Positions 33,397-43,351 of a stretch of DNA of 64,000 bases are shown here, one piece after another. The stretch spans positions 1,364,001 to 1,428,000 of the forward strand of contig BCHX01000007.1 of assembly GCA_001599755.1 (NCBI GenBank). Direction: 5' to 3'. This DNA is from Gliomastix tumulicola (Eukaryota; Ascomycota; Sordariomycetes; Hypocreales; Bionectriaceae). Made by a program: the position numbers and the translations under genes. Within the stretch, counting starts at the first letter, position 1. The number at the start of each line of letters is the position of its first letter. The notes below the pieces were generated by a model. The model was not told where the DNA came from. It saw only the letters and a list, made by a program, of their open reading frames with translations, and did no database searches.

Positions 33397-34019
33397 CTAT
33401 TGCATGGCACCCAACCAAGGATGGCGCAGCAGTTCAACAGCAGAAGCCCGTTCACTTGGCTCAATTTTCATCATCGCCTCAAGGAATGAGGCGAAACGCT
33501 CCCTGCCTTCCTGATCCAGCCTTGATGCTCGAAGTCTTCGATCAAATGGCACGTGTAATTGTAGCCCAGCTGGCTGCGGCCCGTGTTCCGGAGATGGACG
33601 AGGATTTCCCTTTCGAAGACATCATGCTTGTGGCCGTAACTTTCGGCGCTGAGCACTTTCAGAACGCGAAACTTGGTCTTTAGGCCATCTCTGTCAAGTA
33701 GTAACGAATACATGAGCCTCCGACAAGTACCATGAGGTTGTAAGACGGTGGAGAGGGGGCGGAGAAGTAAATAATAGGGGTTGACTCACTCGTTCTTGTG
33801 CTTAAGGTCCCTGACTAGCCAAACTGTTGAGTATACGCCGTAGCTAATCTTGCTGAGAACCTGATATCTGTCATGGAAAACATCGCCGATGTACACGGGG
33901 TGGAAGCCAAAGGGGCGATATGCAGCTCTACCCTCCTCGATATCGCTGGGGCTGGGCCCAGGCGACGGGTCAGCGGTTGTCCGCGGATCGCTGGTCGGCG
34001 CTTCATTTCCAATAGCCAT
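33397..34019 (-). pseudogene. SRPK-like protein kinase pseudogene with deleted catalytic core
   Basis: The N-terminal half reads as complement(33691-range intron removed): exon 33790..34019, intron 33691..33789, exon continuing from 33690. It starts MAIGNEAPTSDP and keeps the SRPK N-lobe: FHPVYIGDVFHDRY, glycine loop region SKISYGVYSTVWLVRDL, the lysine strand FRVLKVLSAESYGH, and HLIEDFEHQG. At about 33520 the sequence jumps, in another frame, to the C-terminal end of the domain (RERFASFLEAMMKIEPS, then LLRHPWLGAMQ and a stop at 33397). The hinge, HRD, DFG and APE segments, roughly 200 residues, are absent. The direct reading frame stops at 33471 after 149 residues. The product would be catalytically dead. 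A deletion with frameshift is the simplest account. Confidence 0.8.
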
Positions 34020-34522
34020 GACGAGGGCTTCGAAACCGGGGATATGGTGATGAGGGAGAGTTTCTTTGTTTGATTGAAAAATGAAACTCACGAATCAAGG
34101 TATGCGTAGGGCCCTCTGTTGGGCTCATAAGCTCTGACCGTCTTGTGGTCAGGTCACAACATGGAGTGCCAACAACGTCCTCCCTTATTTTGAATCGATA
34201 GCTGCAATCTTCGGCTTTATTAAAAGCCGAAGCCGAAGGGCGCCTCCATGGAGATACTGGCCGTGGTAGAATAGTACTACAGCACCACGGTGGCCTCAAA
34301 GTCTCTCTCATACACTGGATGGGGCGTAACATGACCGCCAATTATGGAGAAGAGCGAGCCGTGACAAGTATCGAAAGTGAGAAAATTGAATGTAATCTAG
34401 GATGATTCTATCGCAAATCTAAATACGAGCTGTTATTAAGTGAGCCAGAGTTCCAACCACAACTTGCAGTCAGCAGCACCCTGAGCATCTGCCATTGACT
34501 TGCCATTATTGTGACAGCTCCC
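34020..34522. other. Intergenic region, possible 5' exon of the SRPK-like pseudogene
   Basis: A minus-strand frame with an ATG at 34311 (start METLRPPW-like after Met-Arg) is open towards the pseudogene and has a Pro/Arg-rich start reminiscent of N-terminal extensions in some fungal SRPKs. I cannot support splicing of it. The rest is AT-rich and holds the 3' flank of the hydrolase gene. Confidence 0.3.
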
Positions 34523-35827
34523 TCACAGAACCTTGTTCAACCACGCAAAGATGGTGCGCGCCATCTCCTGCTGCGCTCCCGACTGGCAATGATATCCAGC
34601 AACCCCCTTGAACTCATGAAAGGTACCCTTCTCGCCGAGCGCATCCTTGACCTTCTGCGCCTGGCCCTTGAAGATACCCTCAAACTCAGCGTCGCCGACA
34701 AAGACGGGCATGTCAATCTGGTGAACAACGTTCCCGATGTTGTACTGCTTGGTACGGTCGAAGAACTCGGACGGCGAGTGAGTCTTGAAAGCCCAGAGGC
34801 CGTAGTCCAGACCCCATTCGGCTTCCGTGGGTAGCTCGCCAGCATCACGCAGAGAGAGGATCAGGTCGTCGAACTGGGTGTGGTTGCCGGCCTCGTAGAT
34901 GGAGAGGAGGTCTTCCGTAAGCTGCTGCGAAAACCCGTCGTACAAGTCCCAGACACCGCCGACCAGGACGGCCGCGGACAGACGGGGCTCGAAAGCCGCT
35001 GCTCGAGCAGCCAGGTAGCCGCCGAAGGAGTTGCCAACCAGCACAAGGCGGCTTTCGTCCACGACCTGCTTCTTCTCCGAGAGGACATAGTCCACGACTG
35101 GGGTGGCGACGTGTTCCCACTCAGGCATGAAGCCACGGTCCTGAGTTCGGCGGACGGTGTTCTGGCCGGGTCCCTCGTAGGTGATGCAGTTCCAGCCGCG
35201 AGCAAGGGCGGCGGCACAGAAGTAGTGGTACGAGTCCTCCTGCGCAGCATCGAAGCCATTGCCGACAATCATCGTGGGCAGCTTTGCGTCGGGGTCCTCG
35301 GAGGCCGCGTACCAGATTGCTTCAACAGTGAGATTGCCCTCGGGGGAGGGGATTTGGACGCGCTTGCCGGGGACAGGCAGAGCAGCGATTGCCTTGTCAA
35401 ATGCGGCAGTCTGCTCGTCCCACACGGTCTTGAGGAGCGGGTTGTCCCAGTCGCGGTGAATGTAGACATCCGCTCGTCGGTAGTAGTGAGAGGCAGAGAA
35501 CCACGAGTCTCTCACATTGACGGGGTCGTAGGCGTTCTCGGGGTCCTCGGCCCGAGCCTTGGTATCATTGGCGAGCTTGTAGAACTCCTCGTGGTAGGAG
35601 TCAAAGTCGCCAGGCTTGATGGTCTTCACAACGCCAAGAACAGGGCCGATGTCCGATCCACCAGACAGCGAGTTCTGGAGGGCAACAAGGAATTCAAAGT
35701 TGAACGCAGTGTCGTTTCCCAGTTGAAACGTAGGCGGGCCGTTGTTGGTGTCGTTGGTGGCTCCGGCGACAAGATGGGAATGCCCCAACCCGGCGAGAAG
35801 AGTGCCGGTGACCGTAGAGAACTTCAT
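34523..35827 (-). CDS. Secreted alpha/beta hydrolase, Ayg1/DUF1100-like
   Basis: A single exon encodes 434 aa. A weak signal peptide (residues 1-22) and several potential N-glycosylation sites suggest secretion. The protein has the long helical N-terminal cap typical of the Ayg1/2,6-dihydroxypseudooxynicotine hydrolase group, then the hydrolase core: YEGPGQ at 218-222, nucleophile elbow GNSFGG with Ser267, acid Asp379 in FVGDAEFEG and the catalytic His413 in GYHCQSGAQ. Family members cleave C-C bonds in polyketide pigments or hydrolyse pseudooxynicotine derivatives. No PKS is nearby, so a role in pigment synthesis is not supported here. The family call is firm; the substrate is unknown. Confidence 0.87.
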   Translation of the reverse strand: MKFSTVTGTLLAGLGHSHLVAGATNDTNNGPPTFQLGNDTAFNFEFLVALQNSLSGGSDIGPVLGVVKTIKPGDFDSYHEEFYKLANDTKARAEDPENAYDPVNVRDSWFSASHYYRRADVYIHRDWDNPLLKTVWDEQTAAFDKAIAALPVPGKRVQIPSPEGNLTVEAIWYAASEDPDAKLPTMIVGNGFDAAQEDSYHYFCAAALARGWNCITYEGPGQNTVRRTQDRGFMPEWEHVATPVVDYVLSEKKQVVDESRLVLVGNSFGGYLAARAAAFEPRLSAAVLVGGVWDLYDGFSQQLTEDLLSIYEAGNHTQFDDLILSLRDAGELPTEAEWGLDYGLWAFKTHSPSEFFDRTKQYNIGNVVHQIDMPVFVGDAEFEGIFKGQAQKVKDALGEKGTFHEFKGVAGYHCQSGAQQEMARTIFAWLNKVL

Positions 35828-36520
35828 GTTTGGTGAATGTATGGTGATAAAGAGGTAGGTACTTGGAGATGAGAGTGATCAGTGAGTTTGAATGATGATG
35901 TGTTTTTCTTCTCTCATCGCTGGCCTTGACATTATACTTATACCTGATGGCCGTCACGGTGGCATTGAACATCCTCGACGTCAATTCTGATCGGCATAAG
36001 CCCAGCCTAAACTCGATCGAGAACATTTTTTGCGACAGACCCCCATGATTGGCTGGCTACATCGACAGGGTGTGCAGCGTGGCGCAGCCCTACGCAAAAT
36101 GATGCACTCTTCTTAAGACCCTCTTCATCGCAATGGACTTACTTCTTTCGTAGTCTCACTAATTTTATTCTCACGGCGGTCAAGCGTGGTCAATCCGAGG
36201 GCTTCATCACTTCGACAACGCCGCGTCAAGTCTGACGAAGCTAAGCCTGAGGACCGCGCATGCCAGCGCCTTCGCCTTTGCTGCGCCGGGTACAAGACAC
36301 GAACAGCCGATTCCCAAGCTCAATGATCAGACTCTCATACCCGGAATGTGACAATGCCTTGAGTGAAGGGTACACGTGACGCCCCCCACTTCCATGGCCA
36401 GGGGTCCTGTCTTCACGACGTGCCCCTTTATTCTGGGATTCTTGATGTTGCAGTGAGCGCTACTTCTGGATTCGCAGCATTACTTCTGTGAGACAAGGCC
36501 CGAGCAATCCGCCATCAATA
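35828..36520. other. Divergent intergenic region between hydrolase and F-box genes
   Basis: No gene is visible. It contains both promoters, since the two genes point away from each other. Repeated TTCTTCT-like pyrimidine tracts occur on the hydrolase side. Confidence 0.45.
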
Positions 36521-38077
36521 ATGGTGTGGCTCCCGCAGGAAATAGTGGCCAACATTGTCACCTTTCTTCCGGATCCTCAGCAACCTGACGGCAATGATCA
36601 CTGTCACCAGCGTAAATTCCTTCGGTCACGTCTCGCAACCGTCTCACGCCAGTGGCAGCGAGTCATCGAACCCCTCACCTTTCGATCTCTGCATATCACG
36701 AGTGAGGACCTGGGAGACTTTATCTCGGCATTTTCTTCGACCTCAAGCCCTCGTCGTTTCTTGCTGAAGGAGCTCCATTTCGATATTGTGTTGCCTGACT
36801 ACAACGATAACGCCTGCGCTAAATACGAGACGGTTGAGGACAGAAATCGCAATAGCGCTGCTGCCAGCTCTTGCATATCCGCTCTGCTAGAAGAATTATC
36901 CAAATGGCCCTCTCATGGCCACCTGAATCTCGTTTTCGACATATACGCACCCACAGACTCTAGTCATCGAACAGCGGCCAAGCGAAGTGAAGATCTTCAT
37001 GCCGTGGATATGGGTAGACGTCGGGACCTCTTCGGTGACCGATACAGATATTCTTACATTCGCCTATCGAACACGGACTATCCCCCGGTGTCCTGCGTTA
37101 CATCCCTATCGCCTCCGCAGGGAGATCGATTTCTCGAGCCGAGTAGTCTCCTTGCTCTGGCCTCTGCATTCCCAAAAGTAGAAACTATGTCTTGGACGCA
37201 TTGTGATCCTGGATTTTTCATCCCCCTTCGCCGCCAACATATGCAACAATTTGCCGATTCAATGGATAGTTATCAGGTTCCGTCAACGGCAAGAACCTTC
37301 TACCTGACGATTGAATCTCCCGAATATCCGCATCCCCAAAGGGTTCCAAACCTCGCAGGGCCAGCGAGCGGTGGTGGATCTATGTGTGATGCTCTACGCA
37401 TGCTCATCAGCAGGAGCAGTCTGCACAAATTTTGGTACCAGGGACCTATCGACCCGTCTCTTTTCTGGCCTGACAGATCAGAGACGTTTGACTCAGAGTG
37501 GCGTTCTTTGCGCGAAGTGCGGATTCAGTTCGATATGGCCAGTCTCTCGGGTGAATGGTTCTTCAAGGGCCTCCCGCAGGACGAGTTCTATCACGGGAGA
37601 AGCGACGTGCCAATCCCTCGGTCCACGGGCGGGATCGCTCCTCCTGGATATGGTGGCGAGGAGGACACAGCGGCAGCGGTGGCCCTGGTCAAATCCATGG
37701 AACCGCCGGCTGACTCTGAAGGCTTTGCCATCAACGGCCTTGACTTCCGGCGCGTACCGCGTGACGAAGCCATGCTTCCACTGCTGGAGGCAATCGCTCG
37801 GCGGCTGTCCCATACGCCCTCACTACGCACCCTGTATCTGGAGACCGCCCTTCCTCAGGCTCGAGGTCTCTGGTTCTTTCGGTATGCGGCGCCGGGAGAG
37901 TTTTCCGGATATGAGGAATACATGGAGAAGCCTGATACTGATCTCTTGCGAGCACGGGTGTTCATTCACACTGAAAATTGGAGGCCGGATCATAAGGTGG
38001 TCAGCATGCTTCGCGACGTTGGCAAGATGTGTTACGGGCAAGAGAGCATCGTTACCTTTCTACCTTTCCTATTCTAA
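36521..38077 (+). CDS. F-box domain protein
   Basis: A single exon encodes 518 aa. I start at the ATG at 36521, because the in-frame codon 33 bases upstream is GTG. An F-box-like motif begins at once (LPQEIVANIVTFL ... RSRLATVSRQWQRVIEPLTFRSLHI), followed by a large C-terminal region with the layout of a common fungal F-box family (DUF6546-like), including the final FFRYAAPGEFSGYEEYMEKPDTD and closing Lys/Val block. F-box proteins recruit substrates to SCF ubiquitin ligases through Skp1. The target is unknown. It is convergent with the FAD oxidoreductase gene, only 101 bases away. Confidence 0.82.
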   Translation: MVWLPQEIVANIVTFLPDPQQPDGNDHCHQRKFLRSRLATVSRQWQRVIEPLTFRSLHITSEDLGDFISAFSSTSSPRRFLLKELHFDIVLPDYNDNACAKYETVEDRNRNSAAASSCISALLEELSKWPSHGHLNLVFDIYAPTDSSHRTAAKRSEDLHAVDMGRRRDLFGDRYRYSYIRLSNTDYPPVSCVTSLSPPQGDRFLEPSSLLALASAFPKVETMSWTHCDPGFFIPLRRQHMQQFADSMDSYQVPSTARTFYLTIESPEYPHPQRVPNLAGPASGGGSMCDALRMLISRSSLHKFWYQGPIDPSLFWPDRSETFDSEWRSLREVRIQFDMASLSGEWFFKGLPQDEFYHGRSDVPIPRSTGGIAPPGYGGEEDTAAAVALVKSMEPPADSEGFAINGLDFRRVPRDEAMLPLLEAIARRLSHTPSLRTLYLETALPQARGLWFFRYAAPGEFSGYEEYMEKPDTDLLRARVFIHTENWRPDHKVVSMLRDVGKMCYGQESIVTFLPFLF

Positions 38078-38178
38078 ACACCAAGTCTGTGAAATAAATG
38101 CTATTTTATATCCCTATGGTGCGGCCAAAAGTGTCCCCTCTACCCCCTCTACCCGATATTCTCTAATTGGAATCGATT

Positions 38179-39798
38179 TCAGAGCTTGCTCTGTAGTGGA
38201 ATGCTGGAAGCTCCGCTGTACTGCTGTCCCTGCGCCTTTGCGATGGCCGCCTCAGCAGCAGCCTTGCCTGCACGTCGCCCAAAGACGGCCCCAGACGTGA
38301 GTCCACTCCCACCGGGATAGTTGGAGTAAAAGAGCCCGCCCATCATCTCGCCCACGCAGTGCAAACCCGGCATCGGACGGCCAGTCGATGCACGAATCAA
38401 CTGCGCCGTGGACGGGTCGACCTTCAAACCTCCGAATGTGAAGGTGATGCCGCATGTAACCTTGACGGCGAGGAAGGGTCCCTTGTCGAGCGGCAGTGCC
38501 CAGTTGGACTTGGCGAGAGCCAGCTGCTTTGTGGAAGACTGCGTTGACAGTCCGTCCCTGATGGCGGGATCCCACTTCACAGAGGAGTTCTCCCGGCGGT
38601 GAGCGTAGACAGCCTCGTTGTACTCCTTGATTGTGTCGATAAAAGCAGTGCGGCCACGCAATCCGCGCTGGACGCATTGATCGGCCAGCTCTTCGATAGT
38701 CTCAGCAGTGATGTGCTCGACACGCTCCTCGCGGTACTCCTCGCTGCGCAGCCACGGGCTGGTTCTCGCGTCCCATACCTGGAAGGCCAGCTGCTCGGGC
38801 TGCTGCAGGATAGCACGGCCAAACTTGGCGTATGTGTAGTTGCGCAGATCAACACCTTCGTCGACAAATCGCTGTCCGTCGACATTAAGCATCAGCCCCA
38901 GCGGGTATCCAGACTTGGTGTACTCGTTGGAGGCGACTCGATCACCGATATGCGGGTTGGCATTGGCATCCCAGGCCACCGAGTGGCATCCAGACCAGTT
39001 GCCCACAGGCTGGGCGCCGAGCTGGCTCACGCCGAGACTGAGAACGTCGCCCGTGTTGTACGGAGTTCCGCGGACCATGGCAAGGTCCCAGCCAGGGCCT
39101 AGCCACTGGCTTCGCATCTGTGCGTTGGACTCGAAGCCACCGGCAGCCAGGATGACACTGGAAGCGTGAATGACATGCTCCCGGTCGCCGTCTACCGTAA
39201 CAGTGACAACGGAATTCCCCGTGACGGGATCTGTCTGTATAGACTTCAACGCCGTAGACCAGGCAGTCTGCACGCGATGTCGCTTGGCGGCAGCCAGGTA
39301 ATCGGCAATGAGACCCTTCCCGCCGTCCTGCGTCTTCAGACTCAGACCACCCCAGAACTTGATACGCCCGTCGACCTCGTACGCCTGCCGGTTGAAGGAG
39401 AGCTGGAACCGGATGCCAATGTCCTTGTCGGCCAGCCACTTGATGGCCGAGTTTGACTCCTCGATGAGCGTCCTTGCAAGCTCGCGATCCGAGCGTCCCA
39501 TGCACACCTTGTCGAGGTCTGCCTGGAAGTCGCGAGGGGTGTATGCCGCCAGATCGATCTTCTGGGCCTGGTCGCGGGTGACATTGTTGACGATGGGGAG
39601 GAGGTCGGAGAGGCCGGAGTGCGCGATGCGATAGGCGCCCGCGGTGAAGTACGTGTTGCCGCCAACCCAGTCCTCGGGGCATTTATCAATGAGAAGCACA
39701 TGGCTGGCGCCGTTCTGCCTGGCGGAGATGGCCGAGGCAAAGCCCGCGTTGCCACTGCCGACGACGAGCACGTCCACTTGAGAGGGCAGAGACGACAT
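38179..39798 (-). CDS. FAD-dependent oxidoreductase, tricarballylate dehydrogenase (TcuA)-like, with peroxisomal signal
   Basis: A single exon encodes 539 aa. The N-terminus carries the FAD-binding Rossmann motif (DVLVVGSGNAGFASAISA) of the FAD_binding_2/fumarate-reductase family. The GGNTYFTAGAYR block, AAGGFESN and the closing YSNYPGGSGLTSGAVFGRRAG block match the subgroup that includes bacterial TcuA, which oxidises tricarballylate to cis-aconitate, and related flavin dehydrogenases. The last three residues are SKL, a canonical PTS1, so a peroxisomal location is likely. It shares its neighbourhood with a Zn2Cys6 regulator and a mitochondrial tricarboxylate-type carrier. A 3-ketosteroid dehydrogenase-like or other dicarboxylate substrate remains possible. 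Confidence 0.88.
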   Translation of the reverse strand: MSSLPSQVDVLVVGSGNAGFASAISARQNGASHVLLIDKCPEDWVGGNTYFTAGAYRIAHSGLSDLLPIVNNVTRDQAQKIDLAAYTPRDFQADLDKVCMGRSDRELARTLIEESNSAIKWLADKDIGIRFQLSFNRQAYEVDGRIKFWGGLSLKTQDGGKGLIADYLAAAKRHRVQTAWSTALKSIQTDPVTGNSVVTVTVDGDREHVIHASSVILAAGGFESNAQMRSQWLGPGWDLAMVRGTPYNTGDVLSLGVSQLGAQPVGNWSGCHSVAWDANANPHIGDRVASNEYTKSGYPLGLMLNVDGQRFVDEGVDLRNYTYAKFGRAILQQPEQLAFQVWDARTSPWLRSEEYREERVEHITAETIEELADQCVQRGLRGRTAFIDTIKEYNEAVYAHRRENSSVKWDPAIRDGLSTQSSTKQLALAKSNWALPLDKGPFLAVKVTCGITFTFGGLKVDPSTAQLIRASTGRPMPGLHCVGEMMGGLFYSNYPGGSGLTSGAVFGRRAGKAAAEAAIAKAQGQQYSGASSIPLQSKL

Positions 39799-40403
39799 TG
39801 TTCAGTTTAGTGAGATAAGAATAGAGGGGAACAAGGAGGATAGCTGCCAGCGCGCTTCTGCAGTCAAAGGTCGCAGAGAAGATGACACTCCAGAACAGTG
39901 GACGACGGACCGACCAGCTTACAAGGTAGAACTGCAGAACAACACATATTATAGTGACAGACCGACTTCTCCAGCGTAAGCCATCCAGTCCGGCCTACAG
40001 TGAGTGATGCCTAGTGTGGGCATCGGGCGTAGTGCGGACACTGACTCTCCGACGGCTGGGGCATGACACTCCTTGGTGGCTTGTCGGTAGGAGACAAGCC
40101 GACATGCCGGCTATGGCCGGTTTTCTTCACAGGCTGGTCTACCGGAGCCGAGAGCTGCCCAGTCTCGAGCTCAGGCTGCGGAAGAAACGCACCGTGCGGC
40201 TGGACGCCCGAGGCGGTGGTCTGATTCAATGGGAGGGGATGAGGCAAATTACAAGAGAGGACTGGTTTTGCATCCTTTCCCTCAATATTGTCAAACTCGC
40301 CGTTCTACTGGCCAGAGTCATGCTCCGAGAGGTTACGTATATGCCAGTGTCCGCAGAGAAATTAACCATCATGTGGCCACATCCGTTGGAGCAATATTTA
40401 TCA
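39799..40403. other. Intergenic region, FAD oxidoreductase promoter and TF 3' flank
   Basis: No gene is visible. The flavoprotein promoter lies at the left end and the 3' flank of the regulator at the right. Confidence 0.45.
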
Positions 40404-42812
40404 CTATCGGGCAGAGGGCTGCCTCGGGTCTTTTCCTGGCGTCTCGAGATCAAAAGCCATCGCAGGACCATCCATCAAACCAAACAACGGGTCTGTCAGG
40501 AGATTGTCATCTGAGCCGAACCTGAAGCTCGGAAACCCGAACTCAGCGTCTGTATTCGCAGGGACCATGCTGAGGATGGCATCAAAGTCGAAACTGACGT
40601 CCATCTGTTCAGCCGCCGGGGCCGCGCACTCTATGCGTCATACGCTGCTTAGCAAGTTACGAAATTCATTCCGCTAGGGATCTCTTACTTACCAGTTCGC
40701 AGATCCAGATTGTGTACCTCTATGAGACGTCTGATGATGTTCGCAGGCTTGGTCACACCGTGATTGACCATCCGCAGCTCGTCTAGGCATGCGAGGCTGG
40801 AGGTGAGAAGCGACAAATGATCACCTGGCTGTTCTTGCGATGCCGCGTTGCGAACGTGAATGGTACACGCAACGTAGATGGTGTATGCCAGAACATATGG
40901 CGCCCCGTCGAGTCCATGGGCTGATTTGTAGGCCAGGGCAATGCTGGTGATGCGTCGAGCTGCCACCGTGCATCGCTCCCACGACTTAACGGGGGGCGAC
41001 GCTGACCGCAGATGACCATCCAGGATGAAGGGCCGATGGACGAGAATGATCAAGGAGTGATATAGATTATGCAGGATCATGACGTTGGGTGGCTTCCGTG
41101 CCGGTGCAGATTCCTGGGACTCTGCAAGCCAAGGCTGGAAGTCGAGCTCCGGCGCAAGTTTCTCACGCCACTTCTGCAGCGCGAGATCAACCTGCTGCAG
41201 GCTGTTATGGGCATTTGAGAACGTGGCACCGACAACGTAGAATCTGTTGATGATGGTCGTCATGATCTTGGAGAGCAAGCACAGCTGCTGGAACGTGGTG
41301 ACCGAATAGATTGGCATCGAGTCGCCGAATCCTACCGGAAGACCGTGCGAAGGCATCGTCTGAGGCGTAGAGCCAGCAACGCCGGCGGAGACGATGGCAG
41401 GAAGCACAAACGGCTCCGTCTCCTCGTAGAGGTCGAGGAACACGTGAGAGACCTGCGAGTCGCGAAGACTGATGGCAACAGGGCGGCCAAGGTAGAGACT
41501 CTGCATCTTGTCGCAGACGAAGGCGCCCCAGAAGACGCGCCGGCGGATCTCGATCTCCTCGGGGTTGTTGGTTGTGTGTCGGGGGTCGAGGTGCAGTCCG
41601 AGGTCATACACCATGCGCAGTGCGTAGCCGGTGTACAGCCAGCCTTTGGACGTGTCGCCACGTGCATTGTACGATGATCCCAACAGCAGCAGCCCTACGA
41701 TGGTCGTGATGTGTGGCTTCATAAGAAGGCCATCTCGGGCCAGCAGCTCATCACACTGCTGGAAGTAGCGACGACCTGCGTCCCTCACCTCCAGCGCCTG
41801 CGAGAATTTACTCGAGCACGCGAAGATGGCGTAGAGCATAAAGTCCGAGCAGTACATGCCGCCGGACTGGAGGTCTCGCATCACGGCCGGGCGGTATGTC
41901 AGCAGGAAGGTGTGGTGCTGGCGCGCCCAGTGCAGATTCAACAGGTGCAGTGCAAGATTCGTGGGGACGCCCCTGATGGTTGGTAGACGAGCGAGACCGT
42001 GCTCCAGATGTCTCTGCACCGCCGCCTTGGCAATAAGGCTGTTTCTTTCAGCAGACTCTTGTTCTGCGCTCTGGCTGTTGTGAGCCTGGTTATGCCCTGG
42101 AGGGCGTGCAGGCGAGTTTGTGGTGTCGCTCGGGGCCGGGTTATGGAGCGCCGACGACGGCCCAAAGCTGCTGGGCTTGCCGGCATCATCAACTGAGATG
42201 AAGTGAGCGACGTCGAGCTCGTCGTCAGAGGACACAATGGGTGTCTCAAGATCCCGTGCTGGCGGCCGTCTCCCTGCTGGTTGCATCTGAACCTGCCGCG
42301 ACGCCTGCTGTCTGCTCGCGTCGTGGTGCTGGGGCTCGCCATCGTCATCACCCTCGCCGTCAGAGATAGAGAAGGAGCCAGGGACCTGAACGTTTCCCAC
42401 GTCGTCAACGGCCGAAGCAAGCAATCTCTCGCGCTCATCAGGGGTGCTCTGCTTCAGTGTCACGATGAAGGACTTGAGAGCTACCTGGCCTCGCTGAAGC
42501 TCGATGATCTGGGAGAAAGTCGGTCTGGTTTGCGGTTAATAGGTCAAGCACTGCTTCGATCGTGGCGAGGAGGGAGCCATACCGTTTACGTGGAATGTCT
42601 TTCCGGTAGCTGCATTCGCGACCTTGACTCACACACGCGCCGCATCGAGGCCTCACCGTGTCACATCGGACTTTGCGCGCGCGACACGCGGCACAAGCCT
42701 TGGCCAGTGACTTTGGCCGCCTCTCTCCATCACTTCCTCTGACGTGTTGGGCATCGGTCCCAGGCTGTGGCGTGTGCGGCGGTGGCAGAGGATCAGGCAG
42801 GGAGTGTGCCAT
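40404..42812 (-). CDS. Zn2Cys6 transcription factor with fungal-specific domain
   Basis: The CDS is complement(join(40404..40630, 40693..42524, 42583..42812)), giving 762 aa. The first ATG in frame is at 42812. The binuclear zinc cluster has Cys40, 43, 50, 57, 60 and 67 (C-x2-C-x6-C-x6-C-x2-C-x6-C). The 58-nt intron 1 joins the linker KDIPRKR to PTFSQIIELQRGQ, continuing into a helical dimerisation region. The fungal-specific domain (Fungal_trans) spans about residues 270-560, with the typical GWLYTGYALRMVYDLGLH and RRRVFWGAFVCDKMQSLYLGRP blocks. The short last exon gives an acidic Phe-rich tail. It lies between the flavoprotein and the carrier, so it may control the left half of the metabolic cluster. 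Confidence 0.9.
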
Positions 42813-43351
42813 CACCGCTGCCAGCGTAGTCTCATCACTCTCTAGAGGGATCACTGTACGCAAGTTCGGAGGTAGAGACCGACTGGGGGGTCAAAGTCTC
42901 CGAGGGTCGAGGGTCCGATGATAGCCAGAGCGAGTGGAGGGTCCAAGGAGACAAACGGTCCGGTGAGCGTCAACGCGTGAAGAGGTTGAGAGAAGTGAAA
43001 TCCAATCGAGACCATCCAAGCTCATCCACTTATGAAGCAGCGGAGCAGCGCCGGAGACACAGCTAGTCCCAAACTACCAAAGCCAGTTTGTGGGACGCAA
43101 ACTCGTCTCGGAGGTTCAATGTCCGATTGGCCCGTCTCTAGCCCAATGTCGTCTTGTAGGCTTGTACTAACCCGAGTATCATCGGCCGACCCCGTCGATC
43201 TACTGGCCATGTCAATCGGACGTTTACCTAGTGGAATAAATACTTAAGCGATGGGACCATGTATTTTGGGTGAGTATGTGACTCAAGCTTTTCTTCAACC
43301 GCGTGTCTGGGCATCTTTTCGCATAAGCTACCCTAGATCCTTCCAGCAACT
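42813..43351. other. Intergenic region, Zn2Cys6 regulator promoter
   Basis: No gene is visible. Several GC-rich CGG-containing elements occur, but no clear inverted CGG pair that I would call an operator. Confidence 0.4.

Noticed and set aside
33397..34019. Calling the SRPK-like locus a working kinase
   Set aside because: The HRD, DFG and APE segments are physically absent and the two preserved ends are in different frames.
34880..35836. Plus-strand frame of 318 codons opposite the alpha/beta hydrolase
   Set aside because: Antisense shadow; the opposite strand carries the full catalytic triad.
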